40,449 nt of DNA from Rhodoplanes serenus (GTDB lineage Bacteria; Pseudomonadota; Alphaproteobacteria; Rhizobiales; Xanthobacteraceae). The DNA lies in the NCBI GenBank assembly GCA_945893145.1, contig CAMDDZ010000050.1, positions 1 through 40,449 of the forward strand, written 5' to 3'. The notes under the pieces are model-generated. The model searched no databases and had not been told where the DNA came from. It was given only the letters and a program-made list of their open reading frames with translations. Positions 8,569 to 16,235 of the stretch are shown here, in pieces (within the stretch, counting starts at the first letter, position 1; each line of letters starts with the position of its first letter). The translations under genes were made by a program, and so were the position numbers.

Positions 8569-10632
8569 ATGAGGATCTGGCGCCTTATCGCCGCCTGCAC
8601 CGGCGCCGCGGTTGTGACCGCGGTGCTCGGTGGCGTGTGGTGGGTGGTGTCGCTCGGCCCCGCGCCGCGCGGCGAGGCGCTGGACTATTCGACGCTGGTG
8701 GTCGATCGGCAGGACCGTCTGCTGCGCCCCTACGCGACGCCCGACGGCCGCTGGCGTCTGCCAGCCACGCTCACGGACGTCGATCAGCGCTATCTCCAGA
8801 TGCTGCTGGCCTACGAGGACCGGCGCTTCCGCAGCCATCGCGGTGTCGATCCGCTGGCGCTGGCGCGCGCCGCCTATCAGTGGGTGACGAGTCAGCGCAT
8901 CGTCTCGGGCGGCTCGACGCTCACCATGCAGGTGGCGCGCCTGCTGGAGCCGCGCACCGAGCGTTCGCTGGTCGCCAAGCTGCGCCAGGCCGTACGCGCC
9001 ATCGAGATCGAGCGCACGCTCAGCAAAGACGAGGTGCTGGCGCTCTACCTCAGCCTGGCGCCCTACGGCGGCAATCTCGAGGGCGTGCGCGCGGCGTCGC
9101 TCGCCTATTTCGGCAAGGAGCCGCGGCGGCTCTCGCTCGGCGAGGCGGCGCTCCTGGTCGCGCTACCGCAATCGCCGGAGCTGCGGCGGCCCGATCACTC
9201 GGCCGAAGCGGCGCGCCGGGCCCGCGATCGTGTGCTCGACCGCATCGCGGCCGCGGGTGGGCTGCCAGCCGATGAAGTTGCACTCGCCAAGCTCGAGCCA
9301 GTCCCCAATGCGCGCAAGCCGATGCCCGCGCTCGCGGCGCACGCCGCCGATCAAGCGCTGCTCGCGGCACCAACGCGCAAGATTCATCGCCTGACCATCG
9401 ATGCCGTTGTGCAGAAGCATTTGGAAGAGCTCGCGCGCGAGCGGGCGCGCGCGCTCGGTTCGGACATTTCGGTCGCCATCGTCGTCGCCGATAACGCGTC
9501 GGGCGAAATCCTCGCCCGTGTCGCCTCGGCGGATTATTTCGATCTGCGGCGCGCCGGGCAGGTCGATATGACACAAGCGTTGCGCTCGCCCGGTTCCGCG
9601 CTCAAGCCCCTGATCTACGGGCTCGCCTTCGAGGATGGCGCCGTTCATCCCGAGACGCTGATCGAGGACCGGCCGGTGCGCTACGGCATTTATGCGCCGG
9701 AGAATTTCGATCTCACCTTCCAGGGCGTCGTCAGCGTGCGCCGCGCGCTGCAGATGTCATTGAACGTGCCGGCCGTGACGCTGCTCGACAAGGTGGGCGC
9801 GAGCCGGTTTCTGGCGCGCCTGACGCAAGCGGGCGGGCCGCTGGTGCTGCCGAAGGGTGAGGCGCCGGGTCTCGCCATGGCGCTCGGCGGCGTTGGCGTG
9901 AAGCTCGCCGATCTCACCATGCTCTACGCCGGTATCGCCCGCGGCGGCACCACCATTGCGTTGACCGAGCGCCGCGATGACATTGCGCCGCGCGTGCCGC
10001 TGCGGCTGATGGAGCCGGTCGCCGCCTGGTACGTCGGCAGCGTGCTGATCGGCACGCCGCCGCCCGACAACGCGCCGGGCGGCCGCATCGCCTACAAGAC
10101 CGGCACATCCTACGGCTACCGCGACGCCTGGTCGCTCGGCTTCGACGGTCATCGCACCATCGGCGTCTGGGTCGGGCGGCCGGATGGCGCGCCGGTGACC
10201 GGCCTGATTGGACGAACCGCCGCGGCGCCGATTCTGTTCGACGCCTTTGCGCGAATTGGCCAGGCGCCTGCGGCATTGCCGCCGCCGCCCCGCGGCGTGT
10301 TGTTCGCGACCAACAAGAAATTGCCGCCGCCGTTGCAGCGGTTCCGGCCCAACGGCCTGCCGGGCGACAGCGCCGAGCCGCCGCTGCAGATTACGTTTCC
10401 GCCCAATGGCGCGCGTCTGGAATTGACCATGGCCGACGGCAAGCCCGATCCCATCGCGCTCAAGGTTTCGGGCGGCGTCGAGCCGTTGACCGTGCTGATC
10501 AACGGCGTGCCGCTGGCGACACAAGGCAACCGGCGCTCGCTGCTGTTCGAGCCCGAAGGGCCGGGCTTCATGCGCCTCACCGTCATGGACGCCCGCGGCA
10601 AAGCCGACAGCGTCATGGTGCGGTTGCAGTAG
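8569..10632 (+). CDS. pbpC: Penicillin-binding protein 1C (bifunctional peptidoglycan synthase)
   Basis: The 687-residue inner-membrane enzyme polymerises and crosslinks peptidoglycan in the periplasm. One N-terminal anchor helix (about 8-28) is followed by a GT51 transglycosylase domain with catalytic E83 in LAYEDRRF and GGSTLTMQ (114-121). The transpeptidase domain has the S343-x-x-K346 motif (SPGSALKP), an SLN box and KTG (in AYKTGTSYG). A BiPBP_C domain (about 600-687) closes the protein, as is typical of PBP1C. The start at 8569 lies 7 bp after the macroglobulin stop; the frame is open further upstream within that gene but codes for nothing sensible there. Co-transcription with the macroglobulin is very likely. 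Confidence 0.93.
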   Translation: MRIWRLIAACTGAAVVTAVLGGVWWVVSLGPAPRGEALDYSTLVVDRQDRLLRPYATPDGRWRLPATLTDVDQRYLQMLLAYEDRRFRSHRGVDPLALARAAYQWVTSQRIVSGGSTLTMQVARLLEPRTERSLVAKLRQAVRAIEIERTLSKDEVLALYLSLAPYGGNLEGVRAASLAYFGKEPRRLSLGEAALLVALPQSPELRRPDHSAEAARRARDRVLDRIAAAGGLPADEVALAKLEPVPNARKPMPALAAHAADQALLAAPTRKIHRLTIDAVVQKHLEELARERARALGSDISVAIVVADNASGEILARVASADYFDLRRAGQVDMTQALRSPGSALKPLIYGLAFEDGAVHPETLIEDRPVRYGIYAPENFDLTFQGVVSVRRALQMSLNVPAVTLLDKVGASRFLARLTQAGGPLVLPKGEAPGLAMALGGVGVKLADLTMLYAGIARGGTTIALTERRDDIAPRVPLRLMEPVAAWYVGSVLIGTPPPDNAPGGRIAYKTGTSYGYRDAWSLGFDGHRTIGVWVGRPDGAPVTGLIGRTAAAPILFDAFARIGQAPAALPPPPRGVLFATNKKLPPPLQRFRPNGLPGDSAEPPLQITFPPNGARLELTMADGKPDPIALKVSGGVEPLTVLINGVPLATQGNRRSLLFEPEGPGFMRLTVMDARGKADSVMVRLQ

Positions 10633-10685
10633 CGGGCGGCCGCCTTCGCGCCTGTCCGGCCGCAATCGCGGCTGCTATGATGGCC

Positions 10686-10764
10686 CTAGTGGAGCGGATT
10701 TGACATTCGCTACCCACCCAGCCGCGGGCTTGCGAAGCGAATGTCAAATCCAAAGCTCCACTAG
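10686..10764. repeat. Palindromic intergenic repeat, unit 1
   Basis: An imperfect inverted repeat begins CTAGTGGAGC-GGATTTGACATTCGC and ends with its complement, GCGAATGTCAAATCC-aaa-GCTCCACTAG. It encloses about 24 bases and can fold into a long stem. It lies downstream of pbpC and is related to unit 2. Confidence 0.7.
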
Positions 10765-10777
10765 AAACTTATACTTG

Positions 10778-10853
10778 CTAGTGGACCTTTGATTCTAACA
10801 TTCGCAAGAGAGCCCGCCGAGAAGGGATGCGAATGTTAGAATCGGACCACTAG
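10778..10853. repeat. Palindromic intergenic repeat, unit 2
   Basis: The outer arms CTAGTGG / CCACTAG enclose a GATTCTAACATTCGC / GCGAATGTTAGAATC stem around about 24 bases. It shares the CTAGTGG ends and the ACATTCGC core of unit 1 but differs elsewhere, so the two are diverged members of one family placed 13 bp apart. It ends 21 bases before the aldolase gene and could influence that mRNA leader. Confidence 0.7.
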
Positions 10854-10874
10854 CGCATCGACAGGGGGCGAACC

Positions 10875-11678
10875 ATGAATACAATCCCGAAAATCGACAC
10901 CGCAACGGCGCAGCCCGCGAACGGCATCGATTCCGCAGAATGGCAAACCCGCGTCGATCTCGCGGCCTGCTACCGGCTGGTCGATCTCTACGGCATGACC
11001 GATCTGCACCTCAATCACATCTCGGCGCGGGTGCCGGGCAGCCATGAGCATTTCCTGATCAACCCGTTCGGCATGATGTACGAGGAGATCACCGCGTCGT
11101 CGTTGATCAAGGTCGATCACGCCGGCAAGATCATCGCCAACACCACCGAATATGGCATCAATCTCGCGGGCTATGTGATCCACAGCGCGATCCACGCCGC
11201 GCGCCACGACGTCGGTTGCGTGCTGCACACCCACACCAATGCCGGCATGGCGGTATCGGTGCTCAAATGCGGTTTGTTGCCGCTCACGCAGACCGCGATG
11301 CGCTGGGGCACGATCGCCTATCACGACTTCGAAGGCGTCGTGGTCGATCTCGACGAACAGAAGCGCCTGGTTGCCAACCTCGGCGATTGCGACGTGATGA
11401 TTTTGCGCAACCACGGCCTGCTGGCCTGCGGCCGCACCGTGGGCGAGGCCTTCAACAACATTTATCGGCTCGAGCGCGCCTGCGAGACGCAGCTGATGGC
11501 GATGGCCTGCAACTCCGAGATCAACATGCCGCCGGAGGCCGTCATCGCACGCTCGAACCAGCAGCTCACCGTGATGCCGTCGCCCGACGCCAAGGGCAAA
11601 CGGCGCACCCACGGCTCGCTCGAATGGCCGGCGCTCAAACGCATGCTGGACCGGCGCGATCCATCGTATCGGGACTGA
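10875..11678 (+). CDS. Class II aldolase/adducin-family protein
   Basis: The 267-residue cytoplasmic protein belongs to the metal-dependent fuculose-phosphate aldolase/epimerase/decarboxylase superfamily. Likely zinc ligands are H118 and H120 (LHTHTNAG) and H180 (LRNHGLL); E70 in MMYEEI is near the expected catalytic position. The start at 10875 has AGGGGG upstream. The family contains aldolases, dehydratases and non-enzymatic members, and the substrate cannot be read from the sequence. The gene stands alone, with repeats upstream and a gene of unrelated function downstream, so context gives no help. Confidence 0.85.
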   Translation: MNTIPKIDTATAQPANGIDSAEWQTRVDLAACYRLVDLYGMTDLHLNHISARVPGSHEHFLINPFGMMYEEITASSLIKVDHAGKIIANTTEYGINLAGYVIHSAIHAARHDVGCVLHTHTNAGMAVSVLKCGLLPLTQTAMRWGTIAYHDFEGVVVDLDEQKRLVANLGDCDVMILRNHGLLACGRTVGEAFNNIYRLERACETQLMAMACNSEINMPPEAVIARSNQQLTVMPSPDAKGKRRTHGSLEWPALKRMLDRRDPSYRD

Positions 11679-11796
11679 GACCGCGGGTTGCGTTACAAAG
11701 CTCATTATCGCACTATTCCAATGACTTAGCGGCCGCGCCCGGCGTCCTTGCGGTGCGGTTGGTTTGCTCTATTGTCCGGCCGACTTCGGGGAAGCC

Positions 11797-13521
11797 ATGG
11801 CGTCGAGCACAACCGGCGGGGAGCGGATCGCGTGGCCGTCGAACGGCCTCGCTTCGATCGTTGACTACGCGGTGGCGTCGCACGGTCGTGCCGTTGCGGT
11901 GCTGGTGATCGCTTCGCTGCTTGCCTTCCTGCCGGGTTTCTTCCAGGTCCCGCCACTCGACCGCGACGAGGCGCGGTTTGCGCAAGCCACCAAGCAAATG
12001 GTGGAGAGCGGCGATTACATCGACATTCGGTTTCAGGACGAGGTTCGCTACAAGAAACCGGTCGGCATCTATTGGCTGCAAGCCGTTGTGGTGAAGAGCG
12101 CCCAGGCGCTCGGCGTGCCGAATGCGCTCGACACGATCTGGCTCTACCGCATTCCGTCGTTGCTCGGCGCCATCGGCGCGGTGCTGCTGACCTACTGGAC
12201 CGCGCTCGGCTTTGTGTCGCGCCGCGCCGCCGTCATGGCGGCCCTGATGATGGCGACCTCGATCATACTCTGCGTCGAGGCGCGGATGGCCAAGACCGAC
12301 GCGGCGTTGCTCGCAACCGTGGTGGCCGCGATGGGCGCGTTGGCGCGCGCCTATCTGGGCGATCGCCGGATAGGCAGGCCCGGCTTCGCCGGCTGGACCC
12401 TGCCGGCGATCTTCTGGACTGCGGTCGCCGGCGGCTTGATGCTGAAGGGTCCGCTGATCCTGATGTTCGTCGTCCTCACTGTCGCGGCGCTTGCCGTGCA
12501 GGATCGCACCGTGCGTTGGCTCGCGGCGCTGCGGCCGTTGCCCGGCGTCATCTGGATGCTGCTTCTGGTGCTGCCGTGGTTCGTCGCCATCGTCAGCCGC
12601 ACCGGCAGCAGCTTCTTCACGGAATCGATCGGCAACGACCTGATGAGCAAGGTGGCAAGTGGGCAGGAGGCCCATGGTGCGCCGCCCGGTTATTACTTCG
12701 TGCTGTTCTGGGCGACGTTCTGGCCGGGCGCGGCGCTCGCCGCCATGGCGGTGCCGGCGGTGTGGGCATCGCGGCGCGAAAAGGGCGCACGCTTCCTGCT
12801 CGCCTGGATCGTGCCGTCGTGGATCGTGTTCGAAATCGTGGCAACCAAGCTGCCGCATTACGTGATGCCGCTCTATCCGGCCATCGCGATCCTAATCGCT
12901 GGCGTCATCGACCCGCACGTGCTGGCGCGCCAGCGTTGGCTGGTGCGCGGCACCGGCTGGTGGTTTGTGCTGCCGGTGGTGTTCGCGATCGGCGGCGTCG
13001 CAGCCCTGATCGTGGTCGGCAAGCAGCTCGGCCTGCTGGCCTGGCCGTTTGCGGCGGGCGCCATCATTTGCGGCCTGCTGGCGTGGTGGCTCTACGATGC
13101 CGACGGCGCCGAGCGCTCGCTGCTGCGGGCGATGGCCGCCTCGATCCTCATCATGTTCGCGATCTTCGGCGTGGCGATCCCGTCGATACCGGCGCTGTTT
13201 CCGAGCGTGGCGCTGGCGCGTGCCGTGCGCGACAGCGGCTGCGCCAATCCGGCGGTGGCCGCGGCGGGCTACCACGAACCGAGCCTGGTATTTCTGGTCG
13301 GCACGCCGACGCGTCTGACCGAAGGCGCGGCGGCGGCGGATTTCCTGCGCCAGGGCAGTTGCCGCTTTGCTCTGATCGACGAACGCCAGGAGCGCGGCTT
13401 CCTGCGGCGCGCTGAGGCGATCGGGCTGCGCTATTCGCTGGGGTCCCGCGTCGACGGCATCAACATTTCGGCTGGCCGCACCGTATCGATCGCGGTCTAT
13501 CGCTCCGAGGCGTCGCCATGA
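11797..13521 (+). CDS. ArnT-like membrane glycosyltransferase (GT39/GT83 type)
   Basis: The 574-residue inner-membrane protein has about 11-12 hydrophobic segments. Its first periplasmic loop carries DRDEARFAQATKQM and RYKKPVGIYWLQ, the motif typical of ArnT-type enzymes that transfer a sugar from a polyprenyl-phosphate carrier to lipid A or another envelope acceptor. The start at 11797 follows GGGGAAG; a TTG 11 codons upstream is less likely. The gene overlaps the next (PAP2) by 4 bp (ATGA), and a GT2 enzyme able to load a polyprenyl-phosphate lies just downstream, giving a donor-making and donor-using pair. Sugar and acceptor are unknown. Confidence 0.87.
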   Translation: MASSTTGGERIAWPSNGLASIVDYAVASHGRAVAVLVIASLLAFLPGFFQVPPLDRDEARFAQATKQMVESGDYIDIRFQDEVRYKKPVGIYWLQAVVVKSAQALGVPNALDTIWLYRIPSLLGAIGAVLLTYWTALGFVSRRAAVMAALMMATSIILCVEARMAKTDAALLATVVAAMGALARAYLGDRRIGRPGFAGWTLPAIFWTAVAGGLMLKGPLILMFVVLTVAALAVQDRTVRWLAALRPLPGVIWMLLLVLPWFVAIVSRTGSSFFTESIGNDLMSKVASGQEAHGAPPGYYFVLFWATFWPGAALAAMAVPAVWASRREKGARFLLAWIVPSWIVFEIVATKLPHYVMPLYPAIAILIAGVIDPHVLARQRWLVRGTGWWFVLPVVFAIGGVAALIVVGKQLGLLAWPFAAGAIICGLLAWWLYDADGAERSLLRAMAASILIMFAIFGVAIPSIPALFPSVALARAVRDSGCANPAVAAAGYHEPSLVFLVGTPTRLTEGAAAADFLRQGSCRFALIDERQERGFLRRAEAIGLRYSLGSRVDGINISAGRTVSIAVYRSEASP

Positions 13522-14372
13522 GCGCGGCGAGCGGCCTCGGCGGCTCGGGCGCCTTGCCGGTGTCGCGGCTGCGCCGCCTGCGCGCCAACATGATCGCATC
13601 GTTTGCGACGCTGCTGCGTACGCCGCGGCCATCCGGACGCCGCATCGCATGGCCGCCACAGCGCCGGCTTGTGCTCGGAGCCGTCATCGCGGTCGTTGTC
13701 GTGTTCGCGACCATGTGGTTGCTGGATGCCCGGTCGCTCACAAGCGTGCGTCAGTTGCCGCCGAACGTGGTCGCGGCGTTCGAGCGGATCACCGACTTTG
13801 GCCTTGCCGGATGGTTTCTGTGGCCCGTTGGGTTGCTGCTGATCGCGCTTGCGATCGCCGACACTGCAATTCTGCCGCGTTTCGTCCACGGCGTCATGGC
13901 GGCGCTTGCAGTGCGGCTTGGTTTTGTGTTTGCGGCCATTGCGGTGCCAGGCCTGTTGGTTGCCATCGTCAAGCGGCTGATCGGACGCGCGCGGCCGCCG
14001 GTCGACAACGAAAGTCCCTGGAATTACCAATTGTTCGTGTGGCGGCCCGAATACGCCAGCCTGCCGTCGGGCCACGCCACCACGGCCTTCGCCGCCGCCA
14101 TTGCGATCGGCGCGTTCTGGCCCAGATTGCGGATTGTCATGTGGGCCTATGCGGCCGTGATCGCGCTCAGCCGGGTGATTGTGACAGCGCACCATCCGAG
14201 CGACGTGGTGGTGAGCGCGATTGTCGGCACGCTGGGCGCCGTGCTGGTGCGCAATTGGTTTGCGGCCCGCCGCCTGGGCTTTGTGGTGACACCCGAGGGC
14301 GGCGTGCGGCGGTTGCCGGGGCCGTCTTTCCGGCGCATCAAAGCAGTTGCCCGCAGGCTCCTGTCTGCCTAG
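13518..14372 (+). CDS. PAP2-family membrane phosphatase
   Basis: The 284-residue integral membrane protein has all three PAP2 signature blocks: K-x6-RP (KRLIGRARP), PSGH (SLPSGHATT) and SR-x5-H-x3-D (SRVIVTAHHPSD). The family removes phosphate from lipid phosphates such as undecaprenyl pyrophosphate, phosphatidylglycerol phosphate or lipid A. Its ATG overlaps the TGA of the ArnT-like gene (ATGA), so the two are translated together. Placement between glycosyltransferases and an LpxB-N-terminal-like protein favours lipid A or carrier-lipid dephosphorylation. That role is inferred. Confidence 0.88.
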   Translation: MSAASGLGGSGALPVSRLRRLRANMIASFATLLRTPRPSGRRIAWPPQRRLVLGAVIAVVVVFATMWLLDARSLTSVRQLPPNVVAAFERITDFGLAGWFLWPVGLLLIALAIADTAILPRFVHGVMAALAVRLGFVFAAIAVPGLLVAIVKRLIGRARPPVDNESPWNYQLFVWRPEYASLPSGHATTAFAAAIAIGAFWPRLRIVMWAYAAVIALSRVIVTAHHPSDVVVSAIVGTLGAVLVRNWFAARRLGFVVTPEGGVRRLPGPSFRRIKAVARRLLSA

Positions 14373-14416
14373 AAGCTCGGCCGTAACCCCAAGACGGCCT
14401 GAGTAAAAAGCCCCGT

Positions 14417-15154
14417 ATGAGCGAGATCAACGCCAGTTCCCCGGCTGTTTCTGTTGTGGTTCCGGTCCGCAACGAGGCCGGCAACGTCGCGCCGCTGGTT
14501 GCCGAGATCGAGCGGGCGCTGGCCGGCCGCCCGTTCGAAATCGTCTATGTCAACGACGGTTCTGGCGACGGCACCGAGGCTGAGCTGCGTGAACTCATGC
14601 AGAAGCGTCCCTGGCTGCGGCAGATCAAGCATGCGCGCTCGTGCGGCCAATCGGCGGCGCTGCGTACTGGCGTGGCGGCGGCGCGCGGGCCGTTCGTCGT
14701 GACCCTCGATGGCGACGGCCAGAACGATCCGGCCTTTCTGCCGCGGATGATCGAGGCGCTCGAGCGCGGTGCACCGCGCGTCGGGCTGATTGCCGGCCAG
14801 CGCGTCGGCCGCAAAGCCACCGGTTTCAAGAAGCTGCAATCGCGCATCGCCAACGGCGTGCGCGGCGCGATCCTGCGTGACGGCACGCGTGACACCGGCT
14901 GCGGGCTGAAAGCGTTCCCGCGCGAGCTGTTCCTGCGGCTGCCCTATTTCGATGGTTTGCATCGCTTCCTGCCGGCGCTGGTCAAGCGCGAGGGCTGCGA
15001 GGTCGGCTATGTGGACGTGGTCGACCGGCCGCGCGGCCATGGTGTTTCCAATTACGGCTTCTGGGACCGGCTCTGGATCGGCATCCTCGACCTGTTCGGC
15101 GTGTGGTGGCTGATCCGGCGCAAGAAGTCCCGCCCTGAAATTTCGGAGGTGTAA
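14417..15154 (+). CDS. Family 2 glycosyltransferase (DPM1/ArnC-like)
   Basis: The 245-residue cytoplasmic or membrane-associated enzyme shows a GT-A fold: VVPVRNEAGN near the start, VNDGSGDGT for nucleotide binding, and the metal-binding DGDGQNDP. It has no long C-terminal membrane pair, only a short hydrophobic tail (ILDLFGVWWLI), so it resembles soluble DPM1-type polyprenyl-phosphate sugar synthases. It probably supplies the lipid-linked sugar used by the ArnT-like enzyme upstream. Its TAA stop abuts the ATG of the next gene. Confidence 0.88.
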   Translation: MSEINASSPAVSVVVPVRNEAGNVAPLVAEIERALAGRPFEIVYVNDGSGDGTEAELRELMQKRPWLRQIKHARSCGQSAALRTGVAAARGPFVVTLDGDGQNDPAFLPRMIEALERGAPRVGLIAGQRVGRKATGFKKLQSRIANGVRGAILRDGTRDTGCGLKAFPRELFLRLPYFDGLHRFLPALVKREGCEVGYVDVVDRPRGHGVSNYGFWDRLWIGILDLFGVWWLIRRKKSRPEISEV

Positions 15155-15487
15155 ATGCTGATCGATCTGTCGAACGCCGTGGGGAACTATCTCCACGACG
15201 TGTTCGTGGTGCGGCTGGATTGGTGGGTGATACTGGGTTTCGCCGCCCAAGCGTTCTTCACCGCGCGGTTTGCGGTGCAGTGGATCGCCTCCGAACGCGT
15301 CGGCAAAAGCGTGATCCCGGTGGCGTTCTGGTGGTGCTCGATCGGCGGCGGAATTCTGCTGCTGGTCTATGCGCTCTACCGCCGCGACCCGGTGTTCATC
15401 GCGGGCCAGCTGTTCGGCGTGTTTGTCTATCTACGCAATCTTTATTTCGTTCTGCGCGAGCGGAAGGCCGGCGCTGCCGCGGCATGA
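15155..15487 (+). CDS. LpxB N-terminal-domain-like membrane protein (LAB_N)
   Basis: The 110-residue protein has three hydrophobic segments and the family features F(A)VQWIASER, VIPVAFWWCSIGG and GQLFGVFVYLRNLYF. This is the LAB_N domain found at the N-terminus of some lipid A disaccharide synthases and as a stand-alone protein beside GT2 enzymes. The start is immediately after the preceding stop, with GGAGGTGTAA before ATG. It probably partners the GT2 enzyme at the membrane. The biochemical role of LAB_N proteins is not established. Confidence 0.88.
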   Translation: MLIDLSNAVGNYLHDVFVVRLDWWVILGFAAQAFFTARFAVQWIASERVGKSVIPVAFWWCSIGGGILLLVYALYRRDPVFIAGQLFGVFVYLRNLYFVLRERKAGAAAA

Positions 15488-15491
15488 AAAA

Positions 15492-15519
15492 GCCGCCAAG
15501 CCTCGATGAGCTTGGCGGC
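15492..15519. terminator. Hairpin terminator between convergent genes
   Basis: A perfect 10-bp stem (GCCGCCAAGC / GCTTGGCGGC) with an 8-base loop is followed on the minus strand by TTTTT (15487-15491). It should terminate the Cache-domain gene and may also serve the plus-strand lipid cluster. Confidence 0.8.
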
Positions 15520-15548
15520 CGGTGTTGCCGTGCTTTGTCTGACGCCGG

Positions 15549-16070
15549 TTATTTCGCGTAGCCGACGTAGTAGATGCCGATCACCTTGCCCGACGCATCT
15601 TTGATGGGATCGTAGCCGGTGATGTACGGCTTGCCGAGAATATCGACTTCGCCATAGAACGCTTCGCCCTTGTTGATGGCAACGATCGCCTTGCCCTTCG
15701 GGTCGAGGATGGTGCCGGTGGCGCGGCCGTTGTCCTTCGGCACGTTCGTCGAAACGCGGATGTATTCGTCGCCCGTCTTGACGAACAGCGTTGCGGTGCC
15801 GCCGTTGTCCTTCACGACCGCATCGACGATCTCGTAGTTGTTGTTGATCTTGGTGGTTCCGAAATAAAGCCCGGCGGCGGCTTTGCCGCTGACGGGATCC
15901 ATGCCCTCGATCTTGGCCGGTCCGAGCTTGGCGGTGGCGGCCTTCAGGGCGGCCATCGCCTTCTGCACCTTGGGATCGGCCTGAGCATGGCCTGTGCTCG
16001 GCGCGAGGGTCGAGAGCGCGACGAAGCAGCCGGCGGTTAAGATGGCGACGAGAAAGCTTTTCCGATTCAT
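15549..16070 (-). CDS. Secreted stand-alone Cache-domain protein
   Basis: The 173-residue protein has a signal peptide (about 1-30, cleavage after GHA). A helical linker leads into a Cache-type alpha/beta sensor fold. ATLFVKTGDEYIRVSTNV and the closing DASGKVIGIYYVGY are typical of the Cache regions of chemoreceptors. No membrane signalling module follows, so it would be a free periplasmic ligand-binding protein. The ligand is not known. The start at 16070 has AAGGAAGGA upstream, and a strong terminator follows the stop. Confidence 0.82.
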   Translation of the reverse strand: MNRKSFLVAILTAGCFVALSTLAPSTGHAQADPKVQKAMAALKAATAKLGPAKIEGMDPVSGKAAAGLYFGTTKINNNYEIVDAVVKDNGGTATLFVKTGDEYIRVSTNVPKDNGRATGTILDPKGKAIVAINKGEAFYGEVDILGKPYITGYDPIKDASGKVIGIYYVGYAK

Positions 16071-16235
16071 GGGAGCGTCCTTCCTAAGGAATCTGGCGTG
16101 TCTGACGACGCCTGTGACTGTCGAAGCGGTGTCGGTCGCCCCTGTTCAAATGCAGGGGGCAAGTCGCTCGGCAAAATGCCAAGAAAATAGGCTTATTATG
16201 CCACTAGCCTACCGTATCGGCACGCATCGGCAAGG

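Noticed and set aside
12072..13415. Long alternative frame inside the ArnT-like gene on the same strand
   Set aside because: Arg-rich shadow of a gene that has clear family motifs in its own frame.
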